DNA of 30,246 nt, from contig JBAYSY010000034.1 of the NCBI GenBank assembly GCA_041675885.1, positions 1 to 30,246 on the forward strand. The letters run 5' to 3'. The notes under the pieces are model-generated. The model did not search any database, was not told where the DNA came from, and saw nothing but the letters and a program-made list of their open reading frames with translations. This document shows, in pieces, positions 9,278 through 14,689 of the stretch. The first letter of the stretch is position 1. The number at the start of each line of letters is the position of its first letter. The stretch comes from JBAYSY01 sp041675885. GTDB lineage: Bacteria; Pseudomonadota; Alphaproteobacteria; Rhodobacterales; Rhodobacteraceae. The position numbers and the translations under genes were made by a program.

Positions 9278-9819
9278 TTCCAGACACCTTTTCCCAGACC
9301 CCGTCGGCCAGTTCCCGCGCCGCCGCCTCGGCCGCGGCACCGAAACCGGCGATGCCGATCACGTTCTCGGTCCCGGCGCGGCGGCCCTGCTCCTGCCCGC
9401 CGCCGCGGATCATCGCCGCCAGATCGCTGCCCGGCCGCACCACCAGCGCTCCCACCCCCTTGGGCCCGCCGATCTTGTGGGCCGAAACCAGCCCCATGCC
9501 GACACCCAGCCAGTCGAACCCGAAGGCCACCTTGCCGAAGGCCTGGGTCAGGTCGCTGACCGCCAGCCCCTCGGGCAGGGCCTGCATCACCCCGGTCTCG
9601 GAATTGGCCATCTGCAAGGCGGCCCGCGCCGGATCGGGCACGCTGACCCGCCCGCCCGCATCGGCCTCCAGCACCGGATCGCACCAGGCCAGCACCGCGT
9701 CATGCTCGACCTCGGAACAGGCAAGCCCCCGCCCGGCCAGCGCCAGCGCCGCCGCCTCGGTCGCGCCCGAGGTGAAGACCACCCCCTCCGGATCCGCCCC
9801 CAGCGCCGCCGCCACCTGC

Positions 9820-9858
9820 GCCCGCGTGCCGGAAACCGCGCCCGAAGCCCCCGCGCCG
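9820..9858. repeat. 39-bp direct repeat, copy in cysteine desulfurase gene
   Basis: Identical over 39 bases to 10264-10302 in iscR, 444 bp away and in the same orientation; three further matching bases lie just beyond a single mismatch on the left. On the minus strand it encodes GASGAVSGTR in the IscR frame. It coincides with the frame loss in the desulfurase. Confidence 0.92.
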
Positions 9859-10010
9859 CCCGCCCCTCGGCATGGACCGAGGACGGGTTGCCGACCAGAT
9901 CCATCGCCGCGATCATCGCCGCCCGCGCCTCCGGCCGCAAAGGCGCGGTGGCGTTCCAGTCAAGATAGACCCGCGGGTTCATCGCGCCCCCCCCACGTCA
10001 TCGCCCCCGG

Positions 10011-10033
10011 CTTCATCTTGCCGGAAATACTCG
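10011..10033 (-). repeat. Rhodobacteraceae-type intergenic repeat element
   Basis: On the minus strand this reads CGAGTATTTCCGGCAAGATG then AAG, between iscR and the desulfurase gene. It resembles the GAGGATATTTCCGGACAGAAG elements at 13319-13388 and 19891-19915. It is followed by a small GCGCC-GAA-GGCGC hairpin at about 10050. Confidence 0.55.
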
Positions 10034-10115
10034 ATCACCCGAGCCGGAGCGCCGAAGGCGCGCAGGCGAGACAAAAGCCGTGGCGCGGAACGCGCCGCGA
10101 TATGACAGCCGCCGG

Positions 10116-10577
10116 TCATTCCTCATCCACCACCCGGAACAGCGAGGGCACGGCCGGGCACGGCGTCAGCGCATTCCTCACCACGTCTTCCAGACTGGTC
10201 TGGTGCAGCCAGACATAGACATGCGCCGACAGCCCCTCCCACAGCCGGTTGGTCATCGACTGTGCCCGCGTGCCGGAAACCGCGCCCGAAGCCCCCGCGC
10301 CGGTATGCATGGCCGAGACCGTCTCATCGACCGCCTCCAGAACCTCCGACACCCGGATCTCGTCCGGGCCCCGCGCCAGCCGGTAGCCGCCGCCGGGGCC
10401 GCGCACCGATTCCACCAGCCCGGCCCGGCGCAGCTTGACGAAAAGCTGTTCCAGATAGGGCAGCGAAATATCCTGCCGCCTCGAAATCTCCGCCAGCGAC
10501 ACCCGCCCGTCGCCACCGGCCAGCGCCAGATCGGCAAGCGCCACCATCGCATAACGCCCCTTGGTTGACAGTTTCAT
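10116..10577 (-). CDS. iscR: IscR, Rrf2-family Fe-S regulator
   Basis: A 153-residue Rrf2 transcription factor heading the suf operon. The start MKLSTKGRYAMVALADLAL at 10577 is the standard family opening and follows GAAGGG. The winged helix covers roughly 1-65 (ISRRQDISLPYLEQLFVKLR, then SVRGPGGGYRLAR), followed by the dimerisation helix. In E. coli IscR three cysteines after about residue 90 bind [2Fe-2S]; here that region reads MHTGAGASGAVSGTRAQSM with none. The only cysteine in the protein is in LTPCPAVPS near the C-terminus. Single-cysteine IscR is known from Rhodobacter sphaeroides, where it represses Fe-S and iron genes through the Iron-Rhodo-box. Codons for GASGAVSGTRAQ are the source of the 39-bp repeat. 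Confidence 0.94.
   Translation of the reverse strand: MKLSTKGRYAMVALADLALAGGDGRVSLAEISRRQDISLPYLEQLFVKLRRAGLVESVRGPGGGYRLARGPDEIRVSEVLEAVDETVSAMHTGAGASGAVSGTRAQSMTNRLWEGLSAHVYVWLHQTSLEDVVRNALTPCPAVPSLFRVVDEE
10264..10302. repeat. 39-bp direct repeat, native copy in iscR
   Basis: Same 39 bases as 9820-9858. Here it lies in frame in an intact gene and encodes plausible IscR family sequence, so I take this as the donor copy. Confidence 0.92.
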
Positions 10578-10669
10578 CGCTTCAGTCCCTTCACCCCTGC
10601 GGCCCGGCATGCGGCACCGCATGATGATATGCGCGGCGCGGCGCGGAAACAAACCCGCATCTCCACCCC

Positions 10670-10712
10670 GGCCATTGGCGGCGGGCCAATGACGCAGGCC
10701 ATTGACGGCGGG
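10670..10712. repeat. Short direct repeat in the iscR/hydrolase intergenic region
   Basis: GGCCATTGGCGGCGGG (10670-10685) and GGCCATTGACGGCGGG (10697-10712) match at 15 of 16 bases with starts 27 bp apart. The first copy also forms CATTGGC/GCCAATG with the following bases. Possible regulator site; function unknown. Confidence 0.5.
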
Positions 10713-10759
10713 CGGGCGGGCGCTTAACTCGGTGACGAACCGGGCGGTCCCCGTCCGTC

Positions 10760-10776
10760 TTTAGAATGCTTCTAAA
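10760..10776. promoter_or_regulatory. Iron-Rhodo-box-like operator
   Basis: TTTAGAATGCTTCTAAA: perfect 7-bp inverted repeat around TGC, in the divergent region between iscR and the hydrolase gene. It fits the Iron-Rhodo-box described for Rhodobacterales, TTAGAA-N3-TTCTAA, which IscR recognises. It overlaps the -10 of the predicted iscR promoter, so binding should block transcription of the suf operon; it is also 64 bp upstream of the hydrolase start. Confidence 0.75.
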
Positions 10777-10797
10777 TTGTTCGGAGGCCCGCGTCAA
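10769..10797 (-). promoter_or_regulatory. Putative iscR-suf operon promoter
   Basis: On the minus strand TTGACG (10797-10792; 5 of 6) and TAGAAG (10774-10769; 4 of 6) are exactly 17 nt apart. The -10 lies inside the palindrome at 10760-10776. The leader to the iscR ATG would be about 185 nt. Confidence 0.6.
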
Positions 10798-10839
10798 GCG
10801 ATCGGGCCGCCGGACCCGGCAAGGAAGACAAGCGCACCC

Positions 10840-11499
10840 ATGCCCGAGGTTATCTTTCCTGGCCCCGAGGGCCGTCTCGAAGGTCGTTACCACCCGCAGA
10901 AGGAACGCGACGCGCCGATCGCCATCGTGCTGCATCCGCATCCGCAGTTCGGCGGCACGATGAACAACCGGGTGGTCTACAACCTGCATTACGCCTTTCA
11001 CAAGCTGGGCTTCACGGTGCTGCGGTTCAACTTCCGCGGGGTGGGCCGGTCGCAGGGGGAATACGATCAGGGTATCGGCGAACTGTCGGATGCGGCCTCG
11101 GCGCTCGACTACCTGCAATCCATGAACCAGAACGCCAAGCACTGCTGGGTCGCGGGCTTTTCCTTCGGCGCCTGGATCGGCATGCAGCTGCTGATGCGCC
11201 GCCCCGAGATCACCGGCTTCATCTCGGTTTCGCCGCCTGCGAACATGTATGACTTTTCCTTCCTCGCCCCCTGCCCTTCCTCGGGTCTCATCATCAACGG
11301 CACCGCCGACCGGGTGGCGCCGCCGGCGGATACCGAAAACCTGGTCGCCAAGCTGCACGAGCAGAAGGGCATCACCATCACCCATACCCAGATCGAGGGC
11401 GCCGACCACTTCTTCCGCGACGACGAGGCGCATATGCAGCCGATGATCGCCACGGTAAGCGAATACGTGAAACGCCGTCTGGGCGAAGCCACCCGCTGA
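10840..11499 (+). CDS. Alpha/beta hydrolase, COG2945-like (219 aa)
   Basis: A small cytoplasmic alpha/beta hydrolase without a signal peptide. The start MPEVIFPGPEGRLEGRYHP at 10840 gives the usual length; AAGGA lies upstream at rather long spacing. The family block HPHPQFGGTMNN is present. GVGRSQGEYDQG follows strand 4. The nucleophile elbow GFSFGAW carries the catalytic serine near residue 107. The acid is probably in INGTADRVAPP and the histidine in GADHFF near the C-terminus. This pattern is that of the widely conserved but functionally uncharacterised COG2945 hydrolases. It is divergent from iscR and shares an intergenic region carrying the Iron-Rhodo-box-like operator. A hairpin ends the unit at 11562-11593. 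Confidence 0.88.
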   Translation: MPEVIFPGPEGRLEGRYHPQKERDAPIAIVLHPHPQFGGTMNNRVVYNLHYAFHKLGFTVLRFNFRGVGRSQGEYDQGIGELSDAASALDYLQSMNQNAKHCWVAGFSFGAWIGMQLLMRRPEITGFISVSPPANMYDFSFLAPCPSSGLIINGTADRVAPPADTENLVAKLHEQKGITITHTQIEGADHFFRDDEAHMQPMIATVSEYVKRRLGEATR

Positions 11500-11561
11500 C
11501 CGGCCGACCGGCCGACCCGCGCAAGCTCCCCCCTGCCCGGAACAACCGCGTCAGCGCCGCC

Positions 11562-11593
11562 GGGCAGCGGCCCCCCGCGGTCGGCCGCTGCCC
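11562..11593 (+). terminator. Terminator hairpin after the hydrolase gene
   Basis: GGGCAGCGGCC and GGCCGCTGCCC make a perfect 11-bp stem with a 10-nt loop, followed by TCTGTTG. It starts 63 bp after the hydrolase stop. Confidence 0.65.
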
Positions 11594-11658
11594 TCTGTTG
11601 CGCTGATACCGGCCCCGTTCGGCGAATCCGGCCGACAGACATCGCTTGCGCCATATCT

Positions 11659-11676
11659 GGTATGCAATCGCATACC
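11659..11676. promoter_or_regulatory. 18-bp palindrome upstream of icd
   Basis: GGTATGCAATCGCATACC has 7-bp perfect arms around AATC, 69 bp upstream of the icd ATG. The arms resemble GTAT-type half sites of GntR-family operators. It may be an operator controlling icd, but no regulator is encoded nearby. Confidence 0.45.
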
Positions 11677-11744
11677 GTCTTCCCAACCTCCCGGTTTTCG
11701 GCTATGCCCCGCCCGGAACGAGTCACCAACCGGAAAGGGCCGAG

Positions 11745-12959
11745 ATGACCAAGATCAAGGTAGCAAACCCCGTTGTCGAGCTTGACGGCGACGAGATGAC
11801 CCGGATCATCTGGGATTTCATCAAGAAAAAGCTGATCCTGCCCTATCTCGACATCGACCTGAAATACTACGACCTGGGCATCGAGGAACGCGACGCCACC
11901 TCCGACCAGATCACGGTGGACGCCGCCAATGCGATCAAGCAATACGGCGTCGGCGTGAAATGCGCCACCATCACCCCCGACGAGGCCCGGGTCGAGGAAT
12001 TCGGCCTCAAGCAGATGTGGCGCTCCCCGAACGGGACGATCCGCAACATCCTCGGCGGCGTGATCTTCCGCGAGCCGATCATCTGCCGGAACGTGCCGCG
12101 GCTGGTGCCGGGCTGGACCCAGCCGATCGTCGTGGGCCGCCACGCCTTCGGCGACCAGTATCGCGCGACCGACTTCCGCTTTCCGGGCAAGGGGAAGCTG
12201 ACGATCAAGTTCGTCGGCGAGGACGGCACCACGATCGAGCGCGAGGTCTTCGACGCGCCGGGCGCGGGCGTGACCATGGCGATGTACAACCTCGACCAGT
12301 CGATCATCGACTTCGCACGGTCCTCGATGAACTACGGGTTGATGAAGGGCTGGCCGGTGTATCTGTCCACCAAGAACACCATCCTCAAGGCTTATGACGG
12401 CCGCTTCAAGGATCTGTTCCAGAAGGTCTACGAGGAGGAGTTCGAGGACAGGTTCAAGGCCGCGGGCATCACCTACGAACACCGGCTGATCGACGACATG
12501 GTGGCCTGCGCGATGAAATGGTCGGGCGGCTATGTCTGGGCCTGCAAGAACTACGACGGCGACGTGCAGTCCGACACCGTGGCGCAGGGCTTCGGCTCGC
12601 TCGGGCTGATGACGAGCGTCCTGATGACGCCGGACGGCAGGACGGTCGAGGCCGAGGCGGCGCACGGCACGGTGACGCGGCACTACCGCGAGCACCAGAA
12701 GGGCAAGGAGACCTCCACCAACTCCATCGCTTCGATCTACGCCTGGACCGGCGGGCTGAAGCACCGCGCCAAGCTGGACGAAAACGCCGAGCTGCTGCGC
12801 TTCGCCGAGACGCTGGAGCGGGTGACGGTGCAGGCGGTCGAGGACGGCCACATGACCAAGGATCTCGCGCTGCTGGTCGGCCCGGAACAGAAATGGCTCA
12901 CCACCATGGGCTACCTGGAAAAGGTCGATGAATACCTGAACAAGGCGCTGGCGGGCTGA
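11745..12959 (+). CDS. icd: Isocitrate dehydrogenase, NADP-dependent
   Basis: A 404-residue TCA-cycle enzyme converting isocitrate to 2-oxoglutarate with NADPH formation. The start MTKIKVANPVVELDGDEMTR follows GGAAAGGG. Blocks match the eukaryote-like dimeric NADP-IDH family: WDFIKKKLILPYLDIDLKYYDLG, CATITPDEARVEEF, MWRSPNGTIRNILGGVIFREPI, VVGRHAFGDQYRATDF, KNTILKAYDGRF, YVWACKNYDGDVQSD, and the NADP-binding region AAHGTVTRHYREHQKG followed by TSTNSIASIYAW. It is intact and stands alone, ended by a strong terminator at 12984. With aceA broken in this window, isocitrate would flow through IDH. Confidence 0.97.
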   Translation: MTKIKVANPVVELDGDEMTRIIWDFIKKKLILPYLDIDLKYYDLGIEERDATSDQITVDAANAIKQYGVGVKCATITPDEARVEEFGLKQMWRSPNGTIRNILGGVIFREPIICRNVPRLVPGWTQPIVVGRHAFGDQYRATDFRFPGKGKLTIKFVGEDGTTIEREVFDAPGAGVTMAMYNLDQSIIDFARSSMNYGLMKGWPVYLSTKNTILKAYDGRFKDLFQKVYEEEFEDRFKAAGITYEHRLIDDMVACAMKWSGGYVWACKNYDGDVQSDTVAQGFGSLGLMTSVLMTPDGRTVEAEAAHGTVTRHYREHQKGKETSTNSIASIYAWTGGLKHRAKLDENAELLRFAETLERVTVQAVEDGHMTKDLALLVGPEQKWLTTMGYLEKVDEYLNKALAG

Positions 12960-12983
12960 CCCCCCTCGACCGGACCGAACCGG

Positions 12984-13014
12984 AAAGCGGCCCCCATCGC
13001 GGGGCCGCTTTTCC
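12984..13014 (+). terminator. Rho-independent terminator of icd
   Basis: AAAGCGGCCCC pairs with GGGGCCGCTTT around a 6-nt loop (CATCGC), followed by TTTTCCTTT. The stem starts 25 bp past the icd stop. Confidence 0.92.
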
Positions 13015-13174
13015 TTTGCGCGGGACCGGGAGGGGGGGCTCCCGCCCCTTTGTGGCGCGCTTTCGCGCGCGACAAAGCGTTGGGCCCGGCGCGCCCTTCG
13101 GGCGCGGACCTTGGCCCGGGGAAGCGGCGTATTTGCCCGGCGTTGCACTGACGGATATTCGGGAAGCCTCCGGC

Positions 13175-13230
13175 GGGGGTGAGCGGCGTCCCGGAAACGG
13201 TCCAGTGGACCGTTTCAGCCGCGAACGGCG
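13175..13230. repeat. Structured hairpin repeat, unit 1
   Basis: Unit opens GGGGGTGAGCGGCGTC and closes GCCGCGAACGGCG. The inner stem GAAACGGTCCA/TGGACCGTTTC (13194-13216) is perfect, 11 bp. The outer stem is GCGGC/GCCGC. GCCG-CGAA-CGGC forms a further mini-hairpin at the right end. Confidence 0.8.
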
Positions 13231-13320
13231 CCCCGTGGGCGCCCTGGGCAGGACAGAAAACGAGCAGGATGCGCGTCGGCCCGGCGATACGAGGGCTGAT
13301 AGTTCGGAAGCCTCCGGCGG

Positions 13321-13383
13321 GGATATTTTCAGACAGAAGAAGACAGGGGCGCGCTCTTGTTCTTCGCCTTGAGAGAAATATCC
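13321..13383. repeat. Head-to-head pair of intergenic repeat elements (imperfect inverted repeat)
   Basis: GGATATTT (13321-13328) and AAATATCC (13376-13383) flank two opposing copies of the CAGAAGAAG-type element around a central GCGCGC (13349-13354). The left copy contains GACAGAAGAAG; the right copy, reversed, reads GGCGAAGAACAAGAGCGCG. Confidence 0.65.
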
Positions 13384-13385
13384 TC

Positions 13386-13442
13386 GGGGGTGAGCCGCGT
13401 CAAGAAAACCGTCCGGGGGACGGTTTTTAGCGGCGAACGCCG
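13386..13442. repeat. Structured hairpin repeat, unit 2
   Basis: Same skeleton as unit 1: opens GGGGGTGAGCCGCGTC. Inner stem AAAACCGTCC/GGACGGTTTT (13405-13427) is perfect, 10 bp. Outer stem GCCGC/GCGGC is swapped relative to unit 1, and the right-hand mini-hairpin is GCGGCG-AA-CGCCGC. Confidence 0.8.
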
Positions 13443-13484
13443 CGTCAGGAAAGGTTTCCAGCGGAAGGCTTTCAGCGGCGAGCA
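13439..13484. repeat. Structured hairpin repeat, unit 3 (degenerate)
   Basis: Directly follows unit 2 and shares its GCCGC arm. GCCGC (13439-13443) pairs with GCGGC (13475-13479). The inner arms AAAGGTTTCC/GGAAGGCTTT keep eight standard pairs plus one wobble. Then GCGGCGAGCAA replaces the usual GCGGCGAACGC. Confidence 0.65.
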
Positions 13485-13669
13485 ATTGGGCGCGGAGCGC
13501 GCACAAGAGGGGGCAGACGGCCCCCCTTCCGCCCTCCGCACAGGACACACGGCCGGGATCACGGACCCTGCCGCCCCGACGCACACCCCCGATTGCCCCG
13601 CCCCGCCGCGGCTGATACCACCGCCGGGCGGGTGCATCCGGCGACCCGTGTCCGGTTCGGGAGGGGGCG

Positions 13670-13999
13670 ATGCACTGGGTCATTCTTGCCGCCGCGGTCG
13701 TGTTCGAGACCATCGGCACCACGGCGCTTCAGGCCAGCGAACAGTTCACCCGCAAAGGGCCGTCGCTTCTGGTCGTCACCGCCTATGCGCTGTCGTTCTA
13801 CCTGCTGTCGCATGTGCTGCGCACCATGCCGGTGGGGGTGGTCTATGCGCTGTGGTCGGGGCTCGGCATCTGCCTGATCGCGGTGATCGGCTGGGTGATG
13901 TTCGGCCAGAAACTCGACCTGCCGGCGATGATCGGGCTCGGGATGATCGTCGCCGGGATCGGTGTCATCAACCTGTTCTCGCGCAGCGTGACGCACTGA
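13670..13999 (+). CDS. Small multidrug resistance (SMR) family transporter
   Basis: A 109-residue protein with four transmembrane helices filling almost its whole length. The membrane-embedded glutamate essential for proton and cation exchange in this family is E13 in VVFETIGTTAL. The loop/helix 3 motif GVVYALWSGLG carries the conserved tyrosine and tryptophan. Helix 4, IGLGMIVAGIGVINLFS, is the dimer-forming segment. Sequence favours the EmrE/QacE branch over the SugE/Gdx branch, but the substrate (cationic drugs, polyamines or guanidinium) cannot be told. A very good ribosome site GGAGGGGG precedes ATG 13670. The next gene starts 3 nt after its stop, so the two are probably co-transcribed. 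Confidence 0.9.
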   Translation: MHWVILAAAVVFETIGTTALQASEQFTRKGPSLLVVTAYALSFYLLSHVLRTMPVGVVYALWSGLGICLIAVIGWVMFGQKLDLPAMIGLGMIVAGIGVINLFSRSVTH

Positions 14000-14002
14000 G
14001 CC

Positions 14003-14605
14003 ATGTCCGACCCGCAGCACCATTCCGCCTTCGAGGACGCCCAGGGCATCGCCTTCGGCGCCACCATGGCCGCCTTCGGCATCGTGATCCTGACCCATCT
14101 CGGGTTGGTCACCGGGCAGACGGCGGGGCTTGCGGTGCTCATTTCCTACGCCACCGGCTGGGGCTTCGGGCCGGTGTTCTTCGCCGTCAACCTGCCGTTC
14201 TACTGGCTGGGCTGGCGCCGGTTCGGGGCGCGTTTCACCTTCCGCACCTTTGCCGCGGTGGCGCTGCTTTCGGGGCTGACCATGCTGCTGCCCGCGCAGC
14301 TTGTCTTTGCGCATCTGCACCCCGGGGTGGGCGCGGTGCTGTTCGGCATGATCTCGGGCGCCGGGCTCCTGGCGCTGTTTCGCCACGGCGCCAGCCTCGG
14401 CGGGGTCGGCATCGTCGCGCTGCTGGCGCAGGAGCGGCTGGGCTGGCGCGCGGGCTGGGTGCAGCTGGGGTTCGACGCCGTGCTGTTCTCGGCGGCGCTG
14501 CTGGTGATCCCGCTTCCGCTGGTGGCATGGTCGTTCCTGGGGGCGGTGGTGCTCAACCTCACCATCGCGATCAACCACCGGCGCGACCGCTATATCGCCA
14601 CCTGA
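14003..14605 (+). CDS. YitT-family membrane protein (200 aa)
   Basis: A 200-residue inner-membrane protein with about five hydrophobic helices, for example IAFGATMAAFGIVIL, TAGLAVLISYATGWG, FFAVNLPFYWLGW, LFGMISGAGLLALF and FDAVLFSAALLVIPLPLV. The GLVTGQTAGLAVLIS stretch and NLPFYWLGWRRFG are typical of YitT/YczE-like (UPF0750-related) proteins, of which this is a short form lacking the C-terminal cytoplasmic domain. Substrate and role are unknown. It starts 3 nt after the SMR gene, indicating an operon. Confidence 0.82.
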   Translation: MSDPQHHSAFEDAQGIAFGATMAAFGIVILTHLGLVTGQTAGLAVLISYATGWGFGPVFFAVNLPFYWLGWRRFGARFTFRTFAAVALLSGLTMLLPAQLVFAHLHPGVGAVLFGMISGAGLLALFRHGASLGGVGIVALLAQERLGWRAGWVQLGFDAVLFSAALLVIPLPLVAWSFLGAVVLNLTIAINHRRDRYIAT

Positions 14606-14689
14606 TCCGGCCCGGCCCGGCTGACGCTTTCTCTGGCCAAGCGCGCGGCTTTCGTCTAAGCGCGGCACCGCAGCATCAAAGGCGGACCC

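Larger units (their letters stand above)
8928..9982 (-). pseudogene. Cysteine desulfurase (IscS/NifS type), frameshifted
   Basis: A type I desulfurase of about 350 codons, split over two frames. The start at 9982 gives MNPRVYLDWNATAPLRPEA and NPSSVHAEGRAAR (residues 1-44). The frame then enters a 39-bp segment (9820-9858) identical to part of iscR and goes out of register. The rest continues in another frame as RAQVAAALGADPEGVVFTSGATEA, through the PLP lysine in VSAHKIGGPKG, RAGTENV and the active cysteine in ISAGSACSSGK, to the stop at 8928. Every catalytic motif survives, so the damage appears recent, or it is an assembly error. The C-terminal part could only start at a GTG (9815) and would lack the N-terminal domain. 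SufS of the same operon may compensate. Confidence 0.85.
13015..13669. other. Repeat-rich intergenic region without genes
   Basis: No reading frame here has family-like sequence. Besides the repeats listed separately it holds two hairpins. TTTGTGGCGCGC/GCGCGCGACAAA (13050-13076) is 12 bp with one mismatch. CGCGCCC-TTC-GGGCGCG (13090-13106) is perfect. The phrase GGAAGCCTCCGGCGGGG occurs twice, at about 13162 and 13306. The right end, after 13490, carries no repeat I can see and probably holds the promoter of the SMR gene. Confidence 0.7.

Noticed and set aside
13015..13669. CRISPR array or riboswitch in the repeat-rich region
   Set aside because: Repeats are few, unequal, palindromic and irregularly spaced, with no constant spacers; no known riboswitch core is seen, and no cas genes are in the window.
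13670..13999. Integron-type qacE resistance cassette
   Set aside because: No attC site, integrase or other cassettes are present; it looks like a chromosomal SMR gene in native context with the YitT gene.
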